Of a stretch of 64,000 nucleotides of DNA, positions 1 through 8,264 are shown piece by piece. The notes under the pieces were generated by a model that was not told the origin of the DNA, ran no database searches, and worked only from the letters and a program-made list of their open reading frames with translations. Within the stretch, counting starts at the first letter, position 1; every line of letters begins with the position of its first letter. Source of the DNA: Motilibacter peucedani (GTDB lineage: Bacteria > Actinomycetota > Actinomycetes > Motilibacterales > Motilibacteraceae); assembly GCF_003634695.1 (NCBI RefSeq), contig NZ_RBWV01000014.1, forward strand, positions 186,001 to 250,000, in the 5' to 3' direction. Both the position numbers and the translations under genes were made by a program.

Positions 1-1
1 G

Positions 2-139
2 CCGCTGCGCCCGCTCGTCTCGGCCCGCGTGCTGGCCGTGCCCGACCCCCGTCGCGACGTCCTAGAAGCGTGCGCCGCGCAGGTGCGCGCGGTGCAGGTG
101 GACGTGCACGACGTGCTCCGCGACGCCGCCCGGCCCTAG
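2..139 (+). CDS. C-terminal end of an unidentified protein (partial)
   Basis: An open frame enters from the left edge and ends in TAG at 137-139, giving 45 visible residues ending VLRDAARP. The piece contains alternating Val/Ala/Arg and shows no motif I recognise. It converges with the cation-efflux gene on the other strand: the two stop codons overlap (CTAG), which is common for tightly packed real gene ends and supports the frame. It could be the end of any soluble protein, or a chance frame. Function unknown. Confidence 0.4.
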   Translation, partial: PLRPLVSARVLAVPDPRRDVLEACAAQVRAVQVDVHDVLRDAARP

Positions 140-1056
140 GGCCGGCGCCAGATGTCCGGCTCGAGGTAGATCACCCGGGCGATCGGCTCGGCCGCCCGGA
201 TCGCCACCTCGGTCTCGTCGATGGCGGTGGCCACGGCGGCAGCGGTGTCGTCGTGGCGCACGGCGATCTTCGCCGCCACCAGCAGCTCCTCGGGCCCGAG
301 GTGCATCGTGCGCATGTGGATGAGCCGCTCGACCCGTGGGTTGCCCTCGATGGCCGCCCGGATACGGGCGACCGACTCGGCGCTGGCGGCCTCGCCGAGC
401 AGCAGCGACTTGGTCTCGACCGCCAGGATCGTGGCGATGCAGACCAGCAGCAGGCCGATCATCGCCGTGCCGACCGCGTCCCAGCGCCCCTCGTCGGTGA
501 GCAGGGTGAGCCCCACGCCGAAGAGTGCGAAGACCAGGCCGACGAGCGCGCCGGCGTCCTCCAGCAGCACGATCGGCAGCTCGGGCGCCTTGGCGGTGCG
601 CACGAACTCGACCCAGGAGCGCGAGCCCCGGGCCGGGTTGGACTCGTGGACGGCGGTGCGGAAGGAGAACCCCTCGAGGCCGATCGCGATGACCAGCACC
701 ACCAGCGGCACCCACCACCAGCGGCCCTCGATGGGCTCGGGGTGCTGCCACTTGTGGAAGGCCTCGTAGAGCGCGAAGAGCCCGCCGACGCTGAACAGCA
801 CCACCGAGACGATGAAGGCGAAGACGTAGCGCTCGCGGCCGTAGCCGAACGGGTGCGACTCGTCGGCGTCCTTGCGCGCCCGCTTGCCGCCGACCAGCAG
901 CAGCAGCTGGTTGCCCGAGTCGGCGACCGAGTGGATGCCCTCGGCGAGCATCGAGGACGACGAGGTGAGGGCGAAGGCGACGAACTTGGTCGCTGCGATG
1001 CCGAGGTTGGCGCCGAGCGCCGCCAGGATGGCGCGGCTGCCGCCGTGCGAGCTCAC
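136..1056 (-). CDS. Cation diffusion facilitator (CDF) family efflux transporter
   Basis: Predicted 306-residue inner-membrane proton/divalent-metal antiporter. Residues 8-30 form the first membrane helix. The helix-2 metal site reads AEGIHSVAD (His42, Asp46), the family signature, and a second acidic site, LLEDAGALVG, lies in helix 5. The carboxy end is a soluble domain that in CDF proteins dimerises and senses metal. The chosen GTG start at 1056 overlaps the TGA of the upstream SIS gene (GTGA), so the two are probably translationally coupled as the last gene of the DUF3499-manB operon. Substrate (zinc, iron, cobalt or manganese) cannot be told from sequence. Confidence 0.9.
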   Translation of the reverse strand: MSSHGGSRAILAALGANLGIAATKFVAFALTSSSSMLAEGIHSVADSGNQLLLLVGGKRARKDADESHPFGYGRERYVFAFIVSVVLFSVGGLFALYEAFHKWQHPEPIEGRWWWVPLVVLVIAIGLEGFSFRTAVHESNPARGSRSWVEFVRTAKAPELPIVLLEDAGALVGLVFALFGVGLTLLTDEGRWDAVGTAMIGLLLVCIATILAVETKSLLLGEAASAESVARIRAAIEGNPRVERLIHMRTMHLGPEELLVAAKIAVRHDDTAAAVATAIDETEVAIRAAEPIARVIYLEPDIWRRP

Positions 1057-2204
1057 GATCCGGCCTCTCGGGTGCGTCCGGCGACCTCGTCGAGCGCGAG
1101 GTCGGCCGCAGGGTTCACGCCGGTGGCCAGCGCGAGGTACGTGGTGGCGAAGTCCGCGAGCCCGACCAGCGCCGCGAGCCGCTGGAGGGCGCTCTCGCCC
1201 TCGCCGCGCAGCACGGTGAGCGGCACGCCGCGCCGCTCGGCGACCGTGCCGAGCGCGACTGCGCGGGCCGCCACCCGCGGGTGCTCGACCGCGTCGCGCA
1301 CGAGCACGACGCGCAGCCGCAGCCCCGGCGGGGAGTCGAACGGGTCGCGGAAGATGTCGTCGCCGTCGTCGCTGGTCAGCGGGCCGTCGAGCACGGCCGC
1401 CCCGGAGTGGACGACGTCGGGCAGCTCCCCGAGCAGCGCGGGCAGCTTGGCGGCGGCGGCGAGCTGGGCCACCAGCCGGGCGCCGGCCGCGCTGGCCACG
1501 GGCGAGGTGCCCCACACGACCGGCAAGGTGCCGGCGAGCGCGAGGGCGAGGTCCTTGGCGGGGTTCAGCCCGACCTCGACCGAGGGCGCGCAGTCGGCGG
1601 CGAGCCGGTCGAGCACGTCGGCGGTGCCCGAGAGGTCGCTCGCCGGCACGGCCGCCAGGCCCAGCGCGTCGGCGACGACGAGCAGCGGCACGGCGAGCGA
1701 CCACAGGCTGGCCCGCGCCGAGCGCCCGGCGCGCTGCACGGGCACGTGCAGCGCGCGCGCCTGCTCCCCGAGCGCGTGCAGCGGCGAGCCGCTCGCGGTG
1801 ACGGTCACCAGGCGTACGCCGCGGCGCGCGGCCTCCTCGGCCACCGCCAGCGTCTCCTCGGTGCGCCCGCTCGCCGAGACCGCGAGGACCAGGTCGAGCG
1901 GGCCGACCCAGCCGGGCAGGGTCAGGTGGTGCACGCAGACGACGGGTACGGCGCCGACGGGCCCGGCGACCGCCTCGAGCACCGTGCCGGCCAGGCCGGC
2001 GGCGCCCGCCCCCGCGACGACGACCGCGCGCGGGCGGCCGTCGGCGGCGACTCGCCCGGCACCGGCCTCGGCGGTGGCGCGGGCCGCGCTGCGCACCTGG
2101 GCGCCCGCGGTGGCGCACGCGCGCAGCACCTCGCCGGGGTCGGCCGCCTCGATGCCGCTCGGGCTGTCGAGCAGCGCGTCGTCGGGCTGCAGCGAGCCGG
2201 TCAC
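1053..2204 (-). CDS. SIS-domain phosphosugar isomerase (TobH / bifunctional PGI-PMI type)
   Basis: A 383-residue protein with two sugar-isomerase (SIS) halves. The first carries AVVVAGAGAAGLAG and a serine-rich sugar-phosphate loop, LAVSASGRTEETL. The second begins near LPVVWGTSPVASAAGARLV. In actinobacteria this family follows manB and is named TobH or bifunctional phosphoglucose/phosphomannose isomerase, interconverting fructose-6-P with glucose-6-P or mannose-6-P. Lying between the Trm112-like gene (gap 34 bp) and the cation transporter (4-bp overlap) fits that role, feeding mannose-6-P to ManB. The start is GTG. Whether it isomerises glucose, mannose or both is not shown by the sequence. 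Confidence 0.8.
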   Translation of the reverse strand: MTGSLQPDDALLDSPSGIEAADPGEVLRACATAGAQVRSAARATAEAGAGRVAADGRPRAVVVAGAGAAGLAGTVLEAVAGPVGAVPVVCVHHLTLPGWVGPLDLVLAVSASGRTEETLAVAEEAARRGVRLVTVTASGSPLHALGEQARALHVPVQRAGRSARASLWSLAVPLLVVADALGLAAVPASDLSGTADVLDRLAADCAPSVEVGLNPAKDLALALAGTLPVVWGTSPVASAAGARLVAQLAAAAKLPALLGELPDVVHSGAAVLDGPLTSDDGDDIFRDPFDSPPGLRLRVVLVRDAVEHPRVAARAVALGTVAERRGVPLTVLRGEGESALQRLAALVGLADFATTYLALATGVNPAADLALDEVAGRTREAGS

Positions 2205-2238
2205 CGCGCCGCCCCTGCGGGCGTGGCGCCGCGCCGGC

Positions 2239-2442
2239 TCACGGGCGTCGCGCCTCGTCGAGCAGCAGGACCGGGATGCCGTCGCGCACGGGGAAGGCCA
2301 GCCCGTCGCGGGTGCAGACCAGCTCTGAGGCGGCGACGTCGACGCGCAGGGGCGCGTGGTCGTCGGGGCAGGCCAGGACCTCGAGCAGCCAGGGGTCGAG
2401 GCCGAGCTGCTCCGCGAGGCTTGCCGGGCTGGGTTCGCTCAT
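2239..2442 (-). CDS. Trm112-like small zinc-binding protein
   Basis: A 67-residue protein with LLEVLACPDDHAPL near residue 20 and a second LVCTRDGLAF, then the typical PVRDGIPVLL ending. This is the Trm112/YcaR fold, but only one cysteine remains of each usual pair, so classical four-cysteine zinc binding looks lost. Its ATG overlaps the stop of manB (ATGA). The pairing manB-Trm112-like-SIS is conserved in actinobacteria. The role is not established; proteins of this fold act as small activators or stabilisers of partner enzymes. Confidence 0.8.
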   Translation of the reverse strand: MSEPSPASLAEQLGLDPWLLEVLACPDDHAPLRVDVAASELVCTRDGLAFPVRDGIPVLLLDEARRP

Positions 2443-3803
2443 GCCCGGACGATAGCCAACACCTCGTCTCGGAGGGCGGCCACCGCCTCCGCGTCGGCCG
2501 CCTCGACGTTGAGCCGGAGCAGCGGCTCGGTGTTGGAGGGGCGCAGGTTGAACCACCAGTCGGGCGAGCTCACGGTCAGGCCGTCGAGCCGGTCGGTCGT
2601 GACGCCCTCGCGCCCGGCGAACGCGGCCTCGACGGCCGCGGTGCGCTCGGCGACGTCGGAGACCTCGGAGTTGATCTCGCCGGAGGCGGAGTAGCGGGTG
2701 TAGTCGGCCAGCAGGCTGCTCAGCGTGGTGCCGGCAGGCGCCTCGGCCAGAGCCGCCAGCGTGTGGAGGGCGGCCAGCATGCCCGAGTCGGCCTTCCAGA
2801 AGTCGCGGAAGTAGAAGTGGCCCGAGTGCTCGCCGCCGAAGACCGCGCCCGTGCGCGCCATGTCGGCCTTGATGTAGGAGTGCCCGACGCGCGAGCGGAA
2901 CGGCGTGCCGCCGTGCTCGCGGACGATCTCCGGCACCGCCCGGCTGCTGATGAGGTTGTGGATGACGGTCGCGCCCGGCTCGCGGCGCAGCTCGCGCACC
3001 GCCACCAGCGCCGTGATCGTCGAGGGGGAGACGATCTCGCCGCGCTCGTCGACGACGAAGCAGCGGTCGGCGTCGCCGTCGAAGGCCAGCCCGATGTCGG
3101 CGGACTGCTCGACGACCGCGCGCTGGAGGTCGGCCATGTTGGCCGGCTCGAGCGGGTTGGCCTCGTGGTTGGGGAAGTCGCCGTCGAGCTCGAAGTAGAG
3201 CGGCACCACCTCGAAGGGCAGGTCGGCGAAGACGGTCGGCACGGTGTGCCCGCCCATGCCGTTGCCGGCATCGACGACGACCTTGAGCGGCCGTGCGGCG
3301 GCCAGCGGCACCAGCTGGTGCATGTAGGCCGCGTAGTCGGCGAGCAGGTCGCGCTCGGTCACCGTGCCGGGCGTCGCGACGGCAGGGGGCAGCCCGTCGT
3401 CGAGGTAGCGGCTGACCAGCGCGGAGATCTCGGCGAGCCCGGTCTCCTGGCCCACCGGCGAGGCGCCGGGCCGGCACAGCTTGATGCCGTTGTAGGCGGC
3501 GGGGTTGTGCGAGGCGGTGAACATCGCGCCGGCCCGGTCGAGGGAGCCGGAGGCGAAGTAGAGCTGGTCGGTCGAGGCGAGCCCGATGTCGAGCACGTCG
3601 GCGCCCTGGCTCGTCGCGCCCTCCTCGAAGGCCCGCGAGAGCGCGGGCGAGGACGGGCGCATGTCCTTGCCGACCACGACGCTGGTGACGCCGAGGACCT
3701 GGACGAACGCGGCGCCGACGGCGCGGGCGAGGTCCTCGGTCAGCTCGGAGCCCACGAGCCCGCGGACGTCGTAGGCTTTGATGATCTTGGAGAGGTCGGC
3801 CAC
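2439..3803 (-). CDS. manB: Phosphomannomutase / phosphoglucomutase
   Basis: A 454-residue alpha-D-phosphohexomutase converting mannose-6-P to mannose-1-P, the entry to GDP-mannose for glycolipids and glycans. It begins IIKAYDVRGLVG. The phosphoserine loop is FTASHNP (Ser98), the metal loop is FDGDADR (about residue 245), the sugar-binding loop is GGEHSGH, and the phosphate site near the end is RPSNTEPLLR. All four domain motifs are intact. The GTG start at 3801-3803 has no Shine-Dalgarno but lies seven bases after TAGGCT, which suggests a leaderless transcript in addition to read-through from DUF3499 24 bp upstream. Confidence 0.95.
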   Translation of the reverse strand: MADLSKIIKAYDVRGLVGSELTEDLARAVGAAFVQVLGVTSVVVGKDMRPSSPALSRAFEEGATSQGADVLDIGLASTDQLYFASGSLDRAGAMFTASHNPAAYNGIKLCRPGASPVGQETGLAEISALVSRYLDDGLPPAVATPGTVTERDLLADYAAYMHQLVPLAAARPLKVVVDAGNGMGGHTVPTVFADLPFEVVPLYFELDGDFPNHEANPLEPANMADLQRAVVEQSADIGLAFDGDADRCFVVDERGEIVSPSTITALVAVRELRREPGATVIHNLISSRAVPEIVREHGGTPFRSRVGHSYIKADMARTGAVFGGEHSGHFYFRDFWKADSGMLAALHTLAALAEAPAGTTLSSLLADYTRYSASGEINSEVSDVAERTAAVEAAFAGREGVTTDRLDGLTVSSPDWWFNLRPSNTEPLLRLNVEAADAEAVAALRDEVLAIVRA

Positions 3804-3810
3804 GCGCCAG

Positions 3811-3816
3811 AGCCTA
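3811..3816 (-). promoter_or_regulatory. Candidate -10 element (leaderless start) for manB
   Basis: On the minus strand TAGGCT is followed by seven bases and then the GTG start codon. This spacing would place transcription initiation at the start codon itself. No convincing -35 is seen. The same arrangement recurs at several other genes in the window. Confidence 0.5.
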
Positions 3817-3827
3817 CCGGCGGCGCG

Positions 3828-4181
3828 TCAGCCGTCGGTGCCGCGCAGCACCCGCAGGTGGCCCCGCCGCCCGCCGCTGCCGGCCGGCTCTGCCCAGCCG
3901 CCCTCGGCCGGCCGGGCCGCCTCGCGCACGGCGTCGGCCAGCGCCTCGAGGTCGTCGACCGGCAGGGGCGGTGCGGCGCTGCCCAGCGCGAGGCGGACGA
4001 CCTCCCAGCCGCGCGGCGCGGTCAGCCGCTCGGCGTGCTCGGCGCACAGGTCGTAGCAGTGCGGCTCGGCGTAGGTCGCGAGCGGGCCCAGCACCGCGGT
4101 CGAGTCGGCGTAGACGTAGGTGAGGGTCGCGACGGCCGGGCGCCCGCAGGCGGTGCGGCTGCAACGGCGTACCAGGCTCAC
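3828..4181 (-). CDS. DUF3499 zinc-ribbon protein
   Basis: A 117-residue protein whose amino end has the pattern C7-x4-C12 and C42-x3-C46 (RRCSRTACGRP, PHCYDLCAEH), a likely zinc ribbon, followed by an aromatic YVYADS strand and a poorly conserved tail. DUF3499 is found next to manB in most actinobacteria (Rv3258c neighbourhood); its function is unknown. An in-frame ATG exists at 4193, but I prefer GTG at 4181 because TATGGT lies exactly seven bases upstream, as in other leaderless candidates here. It is the first gene of the manB operon. Confidence 0.85.
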   Translation of the reverse strand: MSLVRRCSRTACGRPAVATLTYVYADSTAVLGPLATYAEPHCYDLCAEHAERLTAPRGWEVVRLALGSAAPPLPVDDLEALADAVREAARPAEGGWAEPAGSGGRRGHLRVLRGTDG

Positions 4182-4188
4182 GGCGAGA

Positions 4189-4194
4189 ACCATA
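4189..4194 (-). promoter_or_regulatory. Candidate -10 element (leaderless start) for DUF3499-manB operon
   Basis: Minus-strand TATGGT followed by seven bases and GTG. The upstream alternative ATG overlaps this element, so if the promoter is real the GTG at 4181 must be the start. Confidence 0.5.
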
Positions 4195-4260
4195 GGCCGC
4201 GCGGAGCCTCAGCGGCCGCACGCCACGCACGCGCGGGCGCTCGGCGTCGCGCGGCGCGCG

Positions 4261-7056
4261 TCACCGGGAGCGGCCCGGACCGGGCGACGGCACCCCCCCG
4301 CGCAGCTGGCTGATGACCTCGCCGAGGTACCACCGGCGCAGCGCGGAGTAGCGCTTGAGCTCGTGCCCGCCGGCCAGCAGCTCGCCGGTGTCGCCCAGGG
4401 CCTCGGCCTCCTCGACCGCGTCTCGGTAGCGCTCGGCGGCGCTCGCCGCCTCGGGCAGCAGGCTCAGCTCGAGCGTGGCGCGCTCGTAGCCCGCGGCCGA
4501 GGCGAGCATCGCCTGGCTGCGCAGCTGCAGGCGCCCGTCGCTGAACTCGTCGACCGCGGCGTCGAGGCGCCGGGCCAGGTGCACGACGTGCGGGTCGACG
4601 TGCTCGGCCCTCACCATCCGGCGCTCGTCGATCAGCACGAGCTTGAGCTCGCGGACGAGGTCCTCCATGTGCAGCTTGGCGGCCAGCAGCTCGCGCACCG
4701 GCACGTCGCGCAGCAGCACCCGGTGCGGCGCCCCGGGCCGCTCGGAGGCGGGGTCGTCGTGGCGCGCCCACATCTCGACCAGCTGGTCGGCGGTCGGCGA
4801 GGCCTCGTCGTCGTCGGGGAGCGCGCTCTCCTGCGCCCTCATCTCGAACCACACCGTCTTGCCGTCGCCCGGTCGCGGGTCGACGCCCCAGCGGTCGGTG
4901 GCCTGCTCGAGCAGCTGGAGCCCGCGCCCGCTCATCGCCTCGGCCCCCAGCGGCCCCGGCAGCGGCATGGTCGAAGAGCCGTCGTGGACCTCGACGCGCA
5001 CGCCGTCGGGCAGGTCGAGCACGCGCACCTCGAACTCGGTGCGGGCGTGCAGGACCGCGTTGGCAGCCAGCTCGCTGACGGCGATCGCACCCTCCAGGGC
5101 GCGCTCGCCCATCCCCCGCAGCTCGAGGTGGTGGGTGACCAGGCGGCGCACCGTGCGCAGCACCGCCGCGTCGGGCGCGAACCGCTCGGAGAACGCCACC
5201 ACGACCGAGGAGCGGCCGGGCGCCGAGGTGGCGTCGGCGCGCGCCGGGCCGGCCGGGCGCGCGCTCAGCGCGAGCAGCGCGATGTCGTCCTCGGCCGTGC
5301 CGGCGACCTCGGCCAGCAGCGCGTCGCACAGGTCCTCGGGGTCGAGGTCGGCCAGGCGCGCGGCGGCCGCGGCGAGCCAGGCCAGCCCGTCGTCGAGGCT
5401 GCGCCCGCGGCGCTCGACCAGCCCGTCGGTGTAGAGCAGCACCGTCGAGCCGGGGTGCAGCACGTGGCGGCGGTCGGTGCGGGGCGAGTCGGGGTCGAGG
5501 CCGAGCAGCAGGTCGGGGTCGTCGTCGAGCAGGCGCACGGCGCCGTCGGCGCCCAGCACGAGCGGCGGCAGGTGGCCGGCGTTGGCCCAGCGCAGCACCG
5601 ACACGCCGCCCGCGGCGTCGTCGCCGGCCTCCTCCACCGGCTCCAGCTTGGCCAGCAGCGCAGTCGCCAGCGCCCCGACCTCGAGGTCGCGCATGGCGGC
5701 GTCGACGACGCCGAGCACCGACGACGGCGGACCGGGCAGCGTGTAGGCGACACCCCGCAGCAGGTTGCGCACCTGGCCCATCAGGGCGGCGGCGTCGCGG
5801 TCGTGCCCGGCCACGTCGCCGACCACCAGGCTGGTCGAGCCGTCGCGCGTGCGGAAGGCGTCGTACCAGTCGCCCCCGACCTGCACCTGCTCGGCCGCGG
5901 GCCGGTAGCGCACCACGATGCGCAGGTCCTCGGGCTGCTGGGGCTCGGTGAGCAGGCTGCGCTGCAGCGTCTCGGACATCTGGCGCACCAGCGTCGCGAC
6001 CTGCTGCTCGGCCAGCCGCACCTCGAGACGCTCGAGCGCCTGGGCGCACTGGGCGGCGAAGGCGACCAGCAGGCCGGTCTCCTCGGGGCCGAAGGTGCGC
6101 GGCTGCGCCCAGGAGGCCGCGATCGAGCCCAACACCCGGTCGCCGACGCGCAGGGGCAGGGCGATCCACGCCTCCTGCCCGCTCGTGGCGTAGAGCTCGG
6201 CCATGTGCGGCGACCAGGCCAGCCCGGCGGCCCGGTCGCCCAGCACCACGAGCTCGCCGGTGCGCGCGGCCCTGGCAGCGGGGACGTCGGCGTCGAGCGG
6301 CAGCTCGACAGTGCGCTGCGCCGCGCCCGGGTAGCCGCTCGTGGTCAGCCGGACGACGCCGCGGGCGTCGTCGCGCAGGGCGAGAGCCCCGCCCTCGGCC
6401 GCGAGCGCCGCCAGTCCGCTGGCGAGCACCTTGTCGACGAGGTCGTCGACGGTGTCGGCGAGCGCCAGCTGCAGGACGGCGCCGGCGAAGCCGGCGAGCC
6501 GGCGCGAGGCGGTGCGCTCGGCCTCGAGGGCGCCGCGCAGCTCCTCGGCACGGCGTACGAGGTCGGCCTCGACCGCCTCGACGCTGCGGCGCGAGGTGGT
6601 GACCTCCGCCGGACCCGTCGCGGGCGGCTCGACGCCCTCGCGCGCGGCGCGGTCGAGCACGTAGTCGGTGACGTCCTCGACGCACTGGGCCAGCAGCACG
6701 CAGCGGCCTCCCGGGTCGAGCACGGGGGCGTTGACCAGCGACCAGTAGCGCCGGCGCAGGGCGCCCGACGCGTCGGGCAGGTCGTAGTGGACCACCGAGA
6801 GGCGCTCGGCGCGGCCGGTGTCGCGCACGCGCTCGAAGGAGGTCTGCAGCGGGTTGGTGCCGTCGGCCTCGAGCCGGTCGGGCGCAGGGGGGAACAGCTC
6901 GAACAGCGGCCGTCCCACGAGCTCGCCGAGGCTGCGGCCGGTCAGGCGGAGCAGGGCGGCGTTGGCGGTCAGGACGACCAGGTCGCGCGAGAGCACGAGG
7001 TAGGCGGTGGGCAGCTGGTCGAACAGCGTGTCCATCTCCAGCGCTGGCGCGCTCAC
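4261..7056 (-). CDS. PAS-GAF-SpoIIE phosphatase-ATPase signalling protein
   Basis: A 931-residue cytoplasmic multidomain regulator. PAS spans about residues 10-130, a short coiled segment 155-190, and GAF 190-345. The PP2C/SpoIIE phosphatase spans about 365-590, with metal-binding GGDWYD (394-399) and VVGDVAGHD. A HATPase_c anti-sigma kinase domain (about 600-725) has the N-box ELAANAVLHA and G-box SGRGLQLL. The last roughly 190 residues form a helical extension with no family I know. Fusion of SpoIIE phosphatase and serine kinase in one chain is typical of actinobacterial partner-switch regulators of stress sigma factors. The GTG start at 7056 has GAGAGGGG upstream. No STAS or sigma gene is adjacent, so its target is unknown. 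Confidence 0.92.
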   Translation of the reverse strand: MSAPALEMDTLFDQLPTAYLVLSRDLVVLTANAALLRLTGRSLGELVGRPLFELFPPAPDRLEADGTNPLQTSFERVRDTGRAERLSVVHYDLPDASGALRRRYWSLVNAPVLDPGGRCVLLAQCVEDVTDYVLDRAAREGVEPPATGPAEVTTSRRSVEAVEADLVRRAEELRGALEAERTASRRLAGFAGAVLQLALADTVDDLVDKVLASGLAALAAEGGALALRDDARGVVRLTTSGYPGAAQRTVELPLDADVPAARAARTGELVVLGDRAAGLAWSPHMAELYATSGQEAWIALPLRVGDRVLGSIAASWAQPRTFGPEETGLLVAFAAQCAQALERLEVRLAEQQVATLVRQMSETLQRSLLTEPQQPEDLRIVVRYRPAAEQVQVGGDWYDAFRTRDGSTSLVVGDVAGHDRDAAALMGQVRNLLRGVAYTLPGPPSSVLGVVDAAMRDLEVGALATALLAKLEPVEEAGDDAAGGVSVLRWANAGHLPPLVLGADGAVRLLDDDPDLLLGLDPDSPRTDRRHVLHPGSTVLLYTDGLVERRGRSLDDGLAWLAAAAARLADLDPEDLCDALLAEVAGTAEDDIALLALSARPAGPARADATSAPGRSSVVVAFSERFAPDAAVLRTVRRLVTHHLELRGMGERALEGAIAVSELAANAVLHARTEFEVRVLDLPDGVRVEVHDGSSTMPLPGPLGAEAMSGRGLQLLEQATDRWGVDPRPGDGKTVWFEMRAQESALPDDDEASPTADQLVEMWARHDDPASERPGAPHRVLLRDVPVRELLAAKLHMEDLVRELKLVLIDERRMVRAEHVDPHVVHLARRLDAAVDEFSDGRLQLRSQAMLASAAGYERATLELSLLPEAASAAERYRDAVEEAEALGDTGELLAGGHELKRYSALRRWYLGEVISQLRGGVPSPGPGRSR

Positions 7057-7087
7057 GTCCCACCCCTCTCCACTGCTCCGACGTCGC

Positions 7088-7110
7088 GTCGCACGGCCCT
7101 GCCGTGCGAC
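7088..7110. terminator. Hairpin between the reductase gene and the SpoIIE gene
   Basis: GTCGCACGGC and GCCGTGCGAC form a perfect 10-bp stem with a 3-base loop. It lies about 100 bases after the reductase stop and 32 bases before the SpoIIE start, both on the minus strand. There is no T-run. It could terminate the zwf-reductase transcript or sit in the SpoIIE leader. The rest of 7057-7211 shows nothing else recognisable. Confidence 0.45.
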
Positions 7111-7211
7111 CTGTCCCCAACCCGCTGCGTCGGTGCCGGCCTCGTCTCGACCAGCGGAGTCCGCGCGCACACTCTGCCACCCACCGGCGGAGGGCCGCCG
7201 CGTGCCCGCCC

Positions 7212-8264
7212 TCAGCCGGGGGTGCCCGTGTCCAGCGGGGTGTGGCCGGCCGGCACGCGCTCGTGCTCCCGCACCGGTCCGGGCGGCGTCCCGTCGCCGA
7301 AGGGCCGCCCGCCGAGCTCCTCGCGCCCGTGCGGCGTGAGCCAGCCGTCGAGCAGCGGGCCCGCCGGCACGATGCCGGTCGGGTTGATGTCGCGGTGCAC
7401 CTCGTAGTAGTGCCGCTTGATGTGCACGAAGTCGACCGTGTCGCCGAAGCCCGGGGTCTGGAACAGGTCGCGGGCGTAGGCCCACAGCACCGGCATCTGC
7501 TCGAGCTTGTGCCGGTTGCACTTGAAGTGGCCGTGGTAGACGGGGTCGAAGCGCACGAGCGTCGTGAACAGGCGTACGTCGGCCTCCGTGATCGTGTCGC
7601 CGACCAGGTAGCGCTGGGTCGAGAGCCGCTCGGAGAGCCAGTCGAGCCGGTCGAACAGCCGGGCGTAGGCCCGCTCGTAGGCGCGCTGCGAGCCGGCGAA
7701 CCCCGCGCGGTAGACCCCGTTGTTGACGTCGGCGAACACCACCTCGTCGACCGCGTGGATCTCGTCGCGCAGCGCCTCGGGGTAGAGGTCGGGCGCGCCC
7801 TCGCGCTGGAAGGCGGTCCACTCGGTCTCGAGGTCGAGCGTCATCTGCGCGTAGTCGTTGGTGACCACCTGGCCGGTGGGCACGTCGACGATCGCCGGCA
7901 CCGTGATGCCGCGCTCGTAGCCCGGGAAGCGGGCGAAGAACGCCTCCTGCAGCCGCTCGATGCCCAGCACGGGGTCGCGGCCGCCGGGGTCGAGGTCGAA
8001 GGTCCAGCTGCGCGAGTCGTGCGTCGGGCCGGCGATGGCCATCGAGAGCGCGTCCTCGAGCCCGAGCAGGCGGCGCACGACCACGGCACGGCTGGCCCAG
8101 GGGCACGCGCGGCTGACGACGAGCCGGTAGCGCCCCGCCTCGACGGGGTAGCCGTCGCGGCCGTCGGCGGTGATGCGGGTGGCGATGTAGCGCTGGTCAC
8201 GGGTGAACTCGCCGCCCGGGATGACGTAGCCGCTGTTGCCGCTGAGGTCCGGTGTGGTGCTCAT
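7212..8264 (-). CDS. Glutathionyl-hydroquinone reductase (xi-class GST, ECM4-like)
   Basis: A 350-residue cytoplasmic thiol-transferase. The amino half has the xi-class catalytic motif RACPWASR with Cys54. Later come WTFDLDPGGRDPVLG, the thioredoxin-fold VPAIVD and the helical carboxy domain with LVGDTITEADVRLF. This family reduces glutathionyl-, and in actinobacteria probably mycothiol- or other thiol-conjugated, quinones. Its ATG overlaps the zwf stop (ATGA), tying it to NADPH supply. Actinomycetes generally make mycothiol rather than glutathione, so the physiological thiol is open. Confidence 0.88.
   Translation of the reverse strand: MSTTPDLSGNSGYVIPGGEFTRDQRYIATRITADGRDGYPVEAGRYRLVVSRACPWASRAVVVRRLLGLEDALSMAIAGPTHDSRSWTFDLDPGGRDPVLGIERLQEAFFARFPGYERGITVPAIVDVPTGQVVTNDYAQMTLDLETEWTAFQREGAPDLYPEALRDEIHAVDEVVFADVNNGVYRAGFAGSQRAYERAYARLFDRLDWLSERLSTQRYLVGDTITEADVRLFTTLVRFDPVYHGHFKCNRHKLEQMPVLWAYARDLFQTPGFGDTVDFVHIKRHYYEVHRDINPTGIVPAGPLLDGWLTPHGREELGGRPFGDGTPPGPVREHERVPAGHTPLDTGTPG

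Noticed and set aside
70-4313. Long plus-strand open frames opposite the manB operon
   Set aside because: Arg/Gly/Pro-rich translations without motifs; they mirror genes with complete family signatures on the minus strand. GC-rich codon bias creates such shadows.
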